From assembly GCA_031289065.1 (NCBI GenBank), contig JAITQI010000093.1, forward strand, positions 1 through 9,418: 9,418 nt of DNA. Direction: 5' to 3'. Shown here in pieces: positions 1 through 6,257 of this stretch. The notes beneath the pieces were generated by a model. That model worked only from the letters and a program-made list of their open reading frames with translations. It was not told the origin of the DNA and searched no databases. Position numbers and translations under genes: made by a program. The stretch's first letter is position 1. Every line of letters begins with the position of its first letter. The stretch comes from Oscillospiraceae bacterium (GTDB taxonomy: Bacteria; Bacillota; Clostridia; Oscillospirales; UBA929).

Positions 1-476
1 CCGATGATGCCGATGGAGGCCGCCACATTGGGCAAAAAGCCCAATAAAGAGGCCAGAATAAAGGCGCAGTAAATCCCCAACTGCGCCGCCGCGCCCAGCA
101 ACAGGGAGGAGGGGCGGGACAACAGCGGCCCGAAATCGGTCATAGCGCCGATACCCAAAAAGATCAGACAGGGGTAGATGCCCAGCTTGACGCCCAAATA
201 GAGGATGTCCAGCAGGCCGCCCTCGTGGAGAATCTGGCCGTAATCCACCGGCATACTCTGATAAAATTCCATGTGCATCAGCCCGCCCAAGGGCAGGTTG
301 GTCAGCAGCATCCCGAAGGCAATGCCCAGCAGCAGCAGAGGCTCGAACTTCTTGACGATGGCCAGATAGATCAGCACACAGGCGATGAGAATCATCGCGG
401 CGTTTTCCCAGTGGAGAAAGAGATTGTTGAAACCGGAGGTCTCCCACAGGGTTTGCAAGACTTTCCCTATATCCAT
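1..476 (-). CDS. oadB: Sodium-pump (oxaloacetate) decarboxylase beta subunit, C-terminus cut by window edge
   Basis: This is the polytopic membrane subunit of a biotin-dependent decarboxylase. In this family it decarboxylates carboxybiotin and couples that to Na+ export across the cytoplasmic membrane. The visible 158 residues begin MDIGKVLQTLWETSG and carry family hallmarks: a first hydrophobic helix at about residues 22-38 followed by KKFEPLLLLGIAFG, then LGIGAMTDFGPLLSRP, LLLGAAAQLG, and SIGIIG at the very edge. Family members continue with a GADGPT motif containing a key aspartate, which would lie just outside the window; full-length proteins are usually 370-430 residues. The ATG at 476 follows a G-rich ribosome site at 485-489 by 8 nt, and that site overlaps the stop codon of the biotin carrier gene, so translation is probably coupled. 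The same subunit type serves methylmalonyl-CoA and glutaconyl-CoA decarboxylases; substrate is inferred from the alpha subunit. Confidence 0.93.
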   Translation of the reverse strand, partial: MDIGKVLQTLWETSGFNNLFLHWENAAMILIACVLIYLAIVKKFEPLLLLGIAFGMLLTNLPLGGLMHMEFYQSMPVDYGQILHEGGLLDILYLGVKLGIYPCLIFLGIGAMTDFGPLLSRPSSLLLGAAAQLGIYCAFILASLLGFLPNVAASIGII

Positions 477-488
477 CCGCCCGGCCCC

Positions 489-887
489 CTATGCGAAGAC
501 CAGCAGCGGCGCGCCGGTGTCCACCGAAGCGCCCTGGGTCGCGATTACCTGGGCCACCGTGCCGTCCCGGGGAGACATGATTTCGTTTTCCATCTTCATG
601 GCTTCCAGGACAAACAGCAGATCCCCCGCCTTGACCCCTTGACCGGCGGACACCTTGACCGCCAAAATGGTACCCGGCATGGGCGCGTTAACCGACTCGC
701 CTCCGGCGACCGGCGGCGCGGCGGCAGGCGCGGCCGCCGCGGCGGGAAGGGGAGCGGGGGCCGCGGCCGGAACGGGAACGGCCGCGGGCGCGGCAACAAC
801 CGCCTCCGCGACGCTCAGCAAAATGGCCTCGCCCTGCTCCACCTCGACCTCGTAAGTTTTTCCCTTGAGCGTAACCTGATATTTCAT
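489..887 (-). CDS. Biotin carboxyl carrier protein of the decarboxylase (separate subunit)
   Basis: This 132-residue protein carries the biotin that shuttles the carboxyl group between the alpha and beta subunits. It has three parts: an N-terminal stretch (residues 1-30, MKYQVTLKGKTYEVEVEQGE), a low-complexity linker of almost only Ala, Pro and Val (about 31-63), and a biotinyl-lipoyl domain (about 66-132). That domain carries the signature EAMKMEN, with Lys98 as the expected biotinylation site, and NAPMPGTI at its start. The ATG at 887 overlaps the upstream gamma-subunit stop as ATGA and follows an AGAGGTG ribosome site. A longer open frame reaches 1223, but the upstream part is the gamma-subunit gene read out of frame. 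In many oxaloacetate decarboxylases this domain is fused to the alpha C-terminus; here it is a free subunit, as in Veillonella MmdC-type systems. A BirA-type ligase must be encoded elsewhere. The usual annotation is acetyl-CoA carboxylase-like biotin carrier, but the neighbours point to the sodium pump. Confidence 0.93.
   Translation of the reverse strand: MKYQVTLKGKTYEVEVEQGEAILLSVAEAVVAAPAAVPVPAAAPAPLPAAAAAPAAAPPVAGGESVNAPMPGTILAVKVSAGQGVKAGDLLFVLEAMKMENEIMSPRDGTVAQVIATQGASVDTGAPLLVFA
699..797 (-). repeat. Low-complexity Ala/Pro linker region of the biotin carrier
   Basis: About 33 codons (residues 31-63) encode nearly only Ala, Pro and Val, in GC-rich codons of GCC, GCG and CCG type. Such linkers are typical flexible tethers before a biotinyl or lipoyl domain. 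The DNA is internally repetitive and prone to slippage or assembly error, but the frame is intact on both sides. Confidence 0.8.
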
Positions 888-1261
888 CTTGACACCTCTT
901 TGATGGAAATAAAGCGCAGTTGGTTGAGGGGGGCTTGCAGCTGATCGGCCACAATGGCCATCAGGAGGGCGGCGGTCTGGTCGGGCACGTCGTGCAGCGC
1001 CACGTCCCCCAGACTGCCCGGAGCGGGAACGCCCGCCGAGGCCTGGGCATGCGCCGGGGAGACCGGCTTCACGGCCGGGGCGGCGGGCTTGCGGGTCAGG
1101 GCCGCGACAGCCGCCGATTGAATCTTGACCAGAATCAAGATGGAGACAAGGGCCACAAAGACGGTGCCGATGCCGACCAGGGCCAGCAGCAGACCGTCGG
1201 GGAGGCTCATGGGCACGAGCCACTTGTCAGCGGCGGCGGCCCATACGGACAGGGACGGCAT
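884..1261 (-). CDS. oadG: Sodium-pump decarboxylase gamma subunit (OadG family)
   Basis: This 125-residue protein has one strong membrane helix at about residues 21-46 (GLLLALVGIGTVFVALVSIL within it), then a Pro/Ala/Lys-rich stretch, then a short cytoplasmic tail (about 88-125) with TAALLMAIVADQLQ and FISIKEV. This is the layout of OadG/MmdD-type gamma subunits, which anchor the carboxyltransferase subunit to the membrane beta subunit and help assembly. Sequence similarity in this family is low, so the call rests on topology, the tail pattern and the position between alpha and biotin carrier genes. The ATG at 1261 has an AAGGAGGAG ribosome site that runs on from the upstream TAA stop, with 7 nt spacing. 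Another ATG (Met18) lacks such a site. A third ATG, nearer the ribosome site at 1267, is out of frame. The 3' end overlaps the biotin carrier start by four bases. Confidence 0.82.
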   Translation of the reverse strand: MPSLSVWAAAADKWLVPMSLPDGLLLALVGIGTVFVALVSILILVKIQSAAVAALTRKPAAPAVKPVSPAHAQASAGVPAPGSLGDVALHDVPDQTAALLMAIVADQLQAPLNQLRFISIKEVSR

Positions 1262-1275
1262 AGGACATCTCCTCC

Positions 1276-2655
1276 TTACAGCTTGACGATGGAATAGGCC
1301 ACACGGTTGGCCTGCTTTTCTGCCCGCTGTTTGAAGAACTTCTCGGCCACCGCCGGGAAGACGATGTAAGACAGCACATCCTCCAGCGACCCGGCCAGCG
1401 GACCGGCTTCCGTCCGCCCGGCCTCCAGCCCGTCGCCCAGCGTCGCGGCGAAGCGTTCGGTGATGGGCTTTTCGTCTCCCAGCACCTTGGTGAGCACCTC
1501 GGGATCGATTTCACCGGGAGCCTTGCCGTATTCGCCTCGCAGATAGGCGCGCACTTCCTTGGAGACGTTTTTGTACCGCTCCCCGGCCAGCACGTTGGCC
1601 ACCGCCTGGACGCCCACCATCTGGCTCATCGGGGTGACCAGCGGGGGATAGCCCAGGTCTTTCCGCACCCGGGGCGTTTCCTCCAGCACGGCCTGGAATT
1701 TGTCCAGGGCGTTTTGCTGTTTGAGCTGGCTGACCAGGTTGGACAGCATCCCCCCGGGAATCTGATAGGTCAGGGCGTCGGTCTCAGTGCCCATGACCAG
1801 GGCGTCCATCAGGCCGGACTTGATGTACTCGTCCCGGATGGGCTTGAAGAAGTCGTTGGCCTGTTTGAGGACGTCCGGCTTCAGGCCGGTGTCAAAGCCC
1901 AGCTGTTTCAGGGCGTAGGAGAGGGTCTCGGTGGCCGGTTGGGAGGTGCCCCCCGAGAAGCTGGACAGGGAGGTGTCGATGACGTCGGCCCCCGCCTCGG
2001 CCGCCTTGAGGTAGGTCATGTAGGCCAGCCCCGTGGTGCAATGGGTGTGGACATGGAGGGGCAGCTTGGAGTTCTTTTTGATGGCGGTGACCAGGTCAAA
2101 GCACTCGGCGGGGCTCATGACCCCGGCCATGTCCTTGATACACAGGGAAGAAGCCCCCATGGCCTCGATCTGCTTGATGAGCTTGACGTAGTTCTCCAGG
2201 GTGTGTACGGGGCTGGTGGTGTAGGAAATGGCCACCTGGGCCACGCCGCCCCGCTTGACCGTCTCGGCGACGGATACCTCCAAGTTGCGCAGGTCGTTGA
2301 GGGCGTCGAAAATGCGGATGACGTCGATGCCGTTCTCAATCGACTTGGCCACGAAGGACCGCACCACGTCGTCGGGGTAGTGCTTGTAGCCCAAGAGGTT
2401 TTGCCCCCGCAGGAGCATTTGCAGCTTGGTCTTTTTGGCGATTTTCTTGATGTTGCGCAGGCGCTCCCAGGGGTCTTCGTTCAAATACCGCAGGCAGGTG
2501 TCAAAGGTGGCCCCGCCCCAGCATTCCAGCGAATAGTACCCGGCCTGATCCAGAGTCTCCAAAATGGGTTCAAATTTGTCGTAAGGCAGGCGAGTGGCAA
2601 TCAAAGACTGTCCGGCGTCGCGCAGCACGGTCTCGGTAAAGCGGATCTTTTTCAT
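1276..2655 (-). CDS. oadA: Oxaloacetate decarboxylase alpha subunit / pyruvate carboxylase subunit B-type carboxyltransferase, without biotin domain
   Basis: This 459-residue enzyme transfers a carboxyl group from oxaloacetate to biotin on a separate carrier, giving pyruvate. It is the first gene of the decarboxylase unit and acts at the inner face of the membrane with the gamma and beta subunits. The N-terminal half is an HMGL-like TIM barrel: TETVLRDAGQS with Asp13 as metal ligand, ECWGGATFD at 45-52, LLRGQN at 81-86, CIKDMAG with Lys174 as the expected carbamylated lysine, and HVHTH with His203 and His205 as metal ligands. These four sit at the same spacing as the corresponding residues in Vibrio OadA. 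The C-terminal half is the PYC/OADA conserved region (IPGGMLSNL at 299-307, PRVRKDLGYPPLVTP). The protein stops where biotin-bearing homologues continue into a linker and EAMKM domain; that domain is encoded two genes on. The ATG at 2655 follows a GGGGAGG site by 7 nt. Its product could be annotated as pycB, but gamma and beta genes favour the decarboxylase. Confidence 0.93.
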   Translation of the reverse strand: MKKIRFTETVLRDAGQSLIATRLPYDKFEPILETLDQAGYYSLECWGGATFDTCLRYLNEDPWERLRNIKKIAKKTKLQMLLRGQNLLGYKHYPDDVVRSFVAKSIENGIDVIRIFDALNDLRNLEVSVAETVKRGGVAQVAISYTTSPVHTLENYVKLIKQIEAMGASSLCIKDMAGVMSPAECFDLVTAIKKNSKLPLHVHTHCTTGLAYMTYLKAAEAGADVIDTSLSSFSGGTSQPATETLSYALKQLGFDTGLKPDVLKQANDFFKPIRDEYIKSGLMDALVMGTETDALTYQIPGGMLSNLVSQLKQQNALDKFQAVLEETPRVRKDLGYPPLVTPMSQMVGVQAVANVLAGERYKNVSKEVRAYLRGEYGKAPGEIDPEVLTKVLGDEKPITERFAATLGDGLEAGRTEAGPLAGSLEDVLSYIVFPAVAEKFFKQRAEKQANRVAYSIVKL

Positions 2656-2690
2656 CGCGGAACCTCCCCAAGATTGGCATATCAGCGATT

Positions 2691-2719
2691 AGTATACCAC
2701 AAATCCCGCCCTTTGAAAA
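2691..2719 (-). promoter_or_regulatory. Predicted sigma-A-type promoter of the decarboxylase operon
   Basis: On the minus strand a TATACT -10 box lies at 2696-2691, preceded by TGG, which makes a TGn extended -10. A TTTTCA -35-like box (4 of 6 consensus positions) lies at 2719-2714, exactly 17 bp upstream. Transcription would start near 2684, leaving a leader of about 28 nt before the oadA ATG. The -35 box falls in the loop and inner stem of the hairpin described separately. This is the only convincing promoter seen in the window. Confidence 0.65.
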
Positions 2720-2729
2720 GGGCGGGATT
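2702..2729 (-). terminator. Hairpin downstream of mutY, probable intrinsic terminator
   Basis: The arms AATCCCGCCCTT and AAGGGCGGGATT form a perfect 12-bp stem around a 4-base loop. On the minus strand the stem is followed only by TTTGTGG, a short U tract, so termination may be partial. On the plus strand a run of seven T lies about 12 bases after the stem, too far for a classical plus-strand terminator, and no plus-strand gene leads into it. The position, about 93 nt after the mutY stop and just before the next operon, supports a terminator for the truA-to-mutY block. Confidence 0.65.
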
Positions 2730-2822
2730 CCCAAGTTGTGATTTTTTTATCAAAGAAGATTCCCCAACCGTCTGTCCGCTTTTTGTGAAAAATGACGGGG
2801 AACCGCCTTGCGTTGCTCGTTG

Positions 2823-3857
2823 TCACCCCTGTGCCGCCCCCGCCAGCGCTCCCCGCACGACCCCCATGTACCCCCGAAAGGCCACGGGTACCGCCAGCGT
2901 CTCAAAGGTCTCGCCGTCGGCCCACAGGAAGCCCTCCGGCGTCTCGAAGGCCGCCGTGGCGCACAGGGAACCCTCCATCTCCCAGATGATGTGGGTGAAA
3001 ACGTGGGTGTGCCGTCCGCAGGGCTGGGCGGACAAAACCGCAAGCCCCTCCGGCGGCGCGGCGGGGAATTCCCACAGCCCCCGCAGCAGGGACTCGGTGC
3101 GGCGGCGCATGAGCACCCGCCCCTGAGGGTCGAAGAGCAGGCAGACCGGGCGCGCCTCCGTCCGTTGGGGCTTTTTGGGGGACTTGACCGGCCGTTCCCC
3201 CACCCGTCCGGCCAGCCGTGCGGCGCAAAGATCCCGGGCCGGGCAGTCCTCGCAGCGGGGCTGCTTGGGCAAACAGACCAGCGCCCCCAGTTCCATGAGC
3301 GCCTCTGTTACAGCCCCCGGGTCGCCCCGGCCCATCAGGGACAGCACCCACACCCGGGCCGTCTCCTTGGCCGCCGGCAGGGCGATGTCGGTGGGGTCGT
3401 CGGTCAGCCGGGCGTGCACCCGCAGGACGTTGCCGTCCACCGCGGGGGCCTTTTGCCCGAAGGCGATGGAGAGAATCGCCCCGGCGGTGTAGTCCCCGAT
3501 ACCGGGCAGCCCTCGCAGGGCCGCCGGGTCGTCGGGCACCGCCCCCCCGTGGGCCGAAACCATCAGCCGGGCCGCCCGGTGCAGACAGCGGGCCCGGCTG
3601 TAGTAGCCGAGCCCTTCCCAGGCCTTGAGAACATCGTCCTCGTCGGCGGCGGCCAGGGCGGCCGCGTTGGGAAAGGCTCGGAGAAACCGTTCAAAATAGG
3701 GGATAAGCGCCGTGATGCGGGTCTGCTGCGCCATGATTTCGGACACCCAAATGGCGTAAGGATCCCGCGTCCGCCGAAAGGGCAGATCGCGCTTGGCGGA
3801 CTGGTACCAGTCCAACAGGGCGGGGGAGAGGGCCTCGGCGGCGGAGCCTGATTTCAT
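2823..3857 (-). CDS. mutY: A/G-specific adenine DNA glycosylase MutY
   Basis: MutY removes adenine mispaired with 8-oxoguanine, in the GO base-excision repair pathway. The 344 residues match the usual length (E. coli about 350). The N-terminal glycosylase domain has WVSEIMAQQTRI with catalytic Glu40, a helix-hairpin-helix GLPGIGDYTAGAI at 116-128, and AVDGNV with catalytic Asp141. The 4Fe-4S cluster ligands are Cys195, Cys202, Cys205 and Cys211 (C-x6-C-x2-C-x5-C). From about residue 235 a NUDIX-like 8-oxoG recognition domain follows (RPVCLLFDPQGRVLMRRR, GLWEFP). Its recognition loop reads F-T-H at 287-289, where the well-studied enzymes have F-S-H. The ATG at 3857 lies one base after the clpE-like stop, with its G-rich ribosome site inside that gene, so coupling is likely. 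It appears to be the last gene of the block, followed by a hairpin. Confidence 0.96.
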   Translation of the reverse strand: MKSGSAAEALSPALLDWYQSAKRDLPFRRTRDPYAIWVSEIMAQQTRITALIPYFERFLRAFPNAAALAAADEDDVLKAWEGLGYYSRARCLHRAARLMVSAHGGAVPDDPAALRGLPGIGDYTAGAILSIAFGQKAPAVDGNVLRVHARLTDDPTDIALPAAKETARVWVLSLMGRGDPGAVTEALMELGALVCLPKQPRCEDCPARDLCAARLAGRVGERPVKSPKKPQRTEARPVCLLFDPQGRVLMRRRTESLLRGLWEFPAAPPEGLAVLSAQPCGRHTHVFTHIIWEMEGSLCATAAFETPEGFLWADGETFETLAVPVAFRGYMGVVRGALAGAAQG

Positions 3858-3858
3858 C

Positions 3859-6219
3859 CTACCGCCGTCCCCCCACGTTCCGAGCCACCGACACGGCGTG
3901 AGGGATGGTCAGCAGGATGATTTTGCCCTCCTGCACCATGAGCGTCACCCCGGCCACCCCTTGGCCCTGACTGTTGATGATCAGGGTGACGATGGCGTCC
4001 TCCACCTCTTTTTGGATCAGCCGCCGCAGGTTGCGGGCGCCGTACTTGAGGGAGTAAGATTTTTCCACCAGATAGTCCACCAGGCTGTTGTCGTAGGACA
4101 GGGACATGTTCCGCTTTTCGGACATTTGGGCGGCCAGCTCCCCCAGCATGAGCCGGGCGATGACGCTGAAATCCTCTTTCGACAGCTGGTTGAAGGAGAT
4201 CACCTCGTCCACCCGGTTGATGAACTCGGGGCGCATGATGTCGGACAGCGCTTTCATGGCCTTGTCCTTGCCCTGCTCGGAGACCGTGCGCCCGAAGCCG
4301 GGGGCGCCGCCGTTCTTGTCCGACCCAGCGTTGGAGGTCATGACGATCAGCGTGTTCTCAAAATTGACCTCCCGGCCGTGGGCGTCGGTGATCCGGCCGT
4401 CGTCCAGGATTTGCAGCAGGATGTTGAGCACGTCGGGATGGGCCTTTTCAATTTCGTCAAACAGCACGACGCTGTAAGGTTTGCGGCGAATTTTCTCGGT
4501 GAGCTGCCCGGCCTCGTCGTAGCCGACATACCCCGGCGGGGAACCGATGATACGGGACACGGAGTGCTTTTCCATAAACTCGGACATGTCCAGCCGAATC
4601 AGCGCCTCCGGCTGGTCGAACAGGTCGGCGGCCAGCCGCTTGACAAGCTCCGTTTTGCCCACGCCGGTCGGCCCGACAAAGATGAAGGAGACCGGCTTGC
4701 GCTTGCCCGAAATGCCCACCCGGCCCCGCCGAATGGCGGCGGCGATGGCGGAGATAGCCGTGTCCTGGCCGATGATATGAACCTTGAGGCGATCCTCTAA
4801 AGCGGCCAGGCGCTTGTATTCCTCGGCCTCGATGTTGGCCGCCGGGATTTTTGTCCACTGCTCGATGACCCGGGCCAGGTCGCCCACGGTCAGCTCGGGG
4901 GGGCCGTTTTTGGTCAGCTCCTCCAGTCGGCGAGAGATGACCAGCTCTCGGCTTTTGAGCACGGCCAGCCGCTCATAGGCCGCCGGGGAGGAGTCGGTCA
5001 TCAGCCCCTCCCGGTCGGCGCGGATGCGGGAAATTTCCTTGCGGATGAGGTCGGCCTCGTGGATGGAGGGGGTGCGCAAATTGACGTCGGCGCAGGCCTC
5101 GTCGATCAGGTCGATGGCCTTGTCCGGCAGAAAACGGTCGGTGATATAGCGCTCGCTCAGCAGCACCGCCTGACGGGCCGCCGCCGGGGTGATGGTCACC
5201 CCATGGAACAGCTCGTAGTAGCGGGAAACCCCCAGCAGGATGGCGATCGTCTCCTCCACCGAGGGCTCGGCCACCGTCACCGGCTGGAACCGGCGCTCCA
5301 GGGCGGCGTCCTTTTCGATGTGCTTGCGGTATTCGTTGAAGGTGGTCGCGCCGATGACCTGTATGGTGCCCCGGGACAGGGCGGGCTTCAGGATGTTGGC
5401 GGCGTTCATCGACCCCTCCGCGTCCCCCGCGCCCACGATGTTGTGAACCTCGTCGATGACCAGGATGATGTTGCCCAGCTTGCGAACCTCCTCGATGAGG
5501 CCCTTCATGCGGGACTCAAACTGCCCCCGGAATTGCGTCCCCGCCACCAGGGAGGTCAGGTCGAGGAGATAGACCTCCTTGCCCTGGAGCTTGCCCGGCA
5601 CCGCCCCGTCGGCAATGCGCTGGGCCAGCCCCTCGGCGATGGCGGTCTTGCCCACCCCGGGCTCGCCGATCAGGCAGGGGTTGTTCTTCTGGCGGCGGTT
5701 GAGAATTTGTACCACCCGGTCGATCTCGGCGCTCCGCCCCACAATGCGGTCGAGCTTGCCGTCCTTGGCCTGTTGGGACAGGGACACGCAGTAGCTCTCC
5801 AGATATTTGCGGCCCTTGCCCCGGGGATCGGCGTCCCGCCGCTCGGCGTCCCGGGCGGGACGCGTGGGCGGCGGCGGCTCGGGGGTGACCCCGTCCGGCA
5901 GGTTGCCGAATAGACGGTTGAGGAAGGGGAAGGTGGCGGTTTTGCCCTCGTCCTCCAGGGAGTCCGACTCCTCGCTCCCCTCGGGCAGGCTCATCAGTTC
6001 GTTCATGCTGCCCAGCGCGTCCATCATCTCCTGGGACAGGGTGTCCAGATCGTCGTCCGAAATGCCCAGTTTGGCGATCATGTCGCCCACCGGTTTGATG
6101 CCCAATTCCTGGGCGCACTTGATGCAAATGCCCTGGTTTTCGGCCTTGCCGTTTTCGATCTTGGTGATGAAAACGACGGCCACTCTCTTTTTGCAACGGG
6201 AGCACATGGTAGGCTGCAT
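3859..6219 (-). CDS. ClpE/ClpC-like AAA+ ATPase with N-terminal zinc finger
   Basis: This is a two-ring-domain Clp/Hsp100 unfoldase of 786 residues, probably partnering ClpP in protein quality control. The N-terminus has a four-cysteine zinc finger (Cys6, Cys9, Cys32, Cys35; C-x2-C-x22-C-x2-C), then a low-complexity Pro- and acid-rich linker (about 80-135), and no ClpC-type Clp_N repeats. This is the ClpE layout. AAA domain 1 has Walker A GEPGVGKT (185-192), Walker B VIDE (254-257) and ALERRF arginines (309-310). A short middle domain (about 385-440) is followed by AAA domain 2 with Walker A GPTGVGKT (516-523), pore loop GYVGY (563-567), Walker B LFDE (586-589) and sensor-2 GARNLRR (727-733). 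The tripeptide where ClpP-binding (I/L/V)GF loops occur reads PGF (640-642). The ATG at 6219 has AAGGAG 7 nt upstream. Met5 is an alternative but lacks such a site. No CtsR or McsA/McsB genes adjoin it. The exact subfamily name is uncertain, so no symbol is given. Confidence 0.93.
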   Translation of the reverse strand: MQPTMCSRCKKRVAVVFITKIENGKAENQGICIKCAQELGIKPVGDMIAKLGISDDDLDTLSQEMMDALGSMNELMSLPEGSEESDSLEDEGKTATFPFLNRLFGNLPDGVTPEPPPPTRPARDAERRDADPRGKGRKYLESYCVSLSQQAKDGKLDRIVGRSAEIDRVVQILNRRQKNNPCLIGEPGVGKTAIAEGLAQRIADGAVPGKLQGKEVYLLDLTSLVAGTQFRGQFESRMKGLIEEVRKLGNIILVIDEVHNIVGAGDAEGSMNAANILKPALSRGTIQVIGATTFNEYRKHIEKDAALERRFQPVTVAEPSVEETIAILLGVSRYYELFHGVTITPAAARQAVLLSERYITDRFLPDKAIDLIDEACADVNLRTPSIHEADLIRKEISRIRADREGLMTDSSPAAYERLAVLKSRELVISRRLEELTKNGPPELTVGDLARVIEQWTKIPAANIEAEEYKRLAALEDRLKVHIIGQDTAISAIAAAIRRGRVGISGKRKPVSFIFVGPTGVGKTELVKRLAADLFDQPEALIRLDMSEFMEKHSVSRIIGSPPGYVGYDEAGQLTEKIRRKPYSVVLFDEIEKAHPDVLNILLQILDDGRITDAHGREVNFENTLIVMTSNAGSDKNGGAPGFGRTVSEQGKDKAMKALSDIMRPEFINRVDEVISFNQLSKEDFSVIARLMLGELAAQMSEKRNMSLSYDNSLVDYLVEKSYSLKYGARNLRRLIQKEVEDAIVTLIINSQGQGVAGVTLMVQEGKIILLTIPHAVSVARNVGGRR
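6115..6204 (-). other. Zinc-finger segment of the ClpE-like ATPase
   Basis: Codons 6-35 contain two CxxC pairs, Cys6/Cys9 (CSRC) and Cys32/Cys35 (CIKC), separated by 22 residues and followed by AQELG. In B. subtilis ClpE and in McsA, similar N-terminal cysteine clusters bind zinc and affect oligomerisation or stress sensing. Zinc binding here is inferred from the spacing. Confidence 0.75.
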
Positions 6220-6234
6220 AAACGTTCTCCTTAA

Positions 6235-6255
6235 ATCAGAAGTCAGAGGTCAGAA
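6235..6255. repeat. Three tandem heptamers (RTCAGAR) in the pgsA-clpE gap
   Basis: The plus strand reads ATCAGAA, GTCAGAG, GTCAGAA in direct succession, filling most of the 38-nt gap between the pgsA stop and the ATPase start and abutting its ribosome site. Short tandem heptanucleotide repeats are known in some bacterial genomes, notably cyanobacteria, without a settled function. Whether this copy belongs to a genome-wide family cannot be seen from one window. Confidence 0.75.
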
Positions 6256-6257
6256 CC

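Noticed and set aside
888..1223. N-terminal extension of the biotin carrier frame
   Set aside because: The extra 112 residues are the oadG region in another frame and are Arg/Gly-rich. The ATG at 887 has a ribosome site and the ATGA overlap.
2656..2690. Possible riboswitch or T-box leader for the decarboxylase operon
   Set aside because: The predicted leader is only about 28 nt, too short for a known riboswitch or T-box fold.
2760..2802. Second possible hairpin between mutY and oadA (TTCCCC / GGGGAA arms)
   Set aside because: The outer stem is only 6 bp with a large asymmetric interior; pairing is much weaker than the 2702-2729 stem and no clean U tract follows.
1714..3126. 470-codon plus-strand open frame across oadA, the gap and mutY
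   Set aside because: It runs antisense through two well-supported genes and their intergenic control region, with Gly/Val/His/Gln-rich low-complexity translation and no recognisable motif.
2808..3851. 347-codon open frame on the plus strand opposite mutY
   Set aside because: It mirrors mutY almost end to end. High GC at third positions of the real gene removes stops from the antisense frame; the translation has Gly/Arg/Pro/Gln-rich composition and no domain pattern.
5059..5913. Long plus-strand open frames opposite the ClpE-like gene (also 3793-4800)
   Set aside because: Both are shadows of the AAA+ gene, whose motifs are complete on the minus strand; no ribosome site or family pattern supports them.
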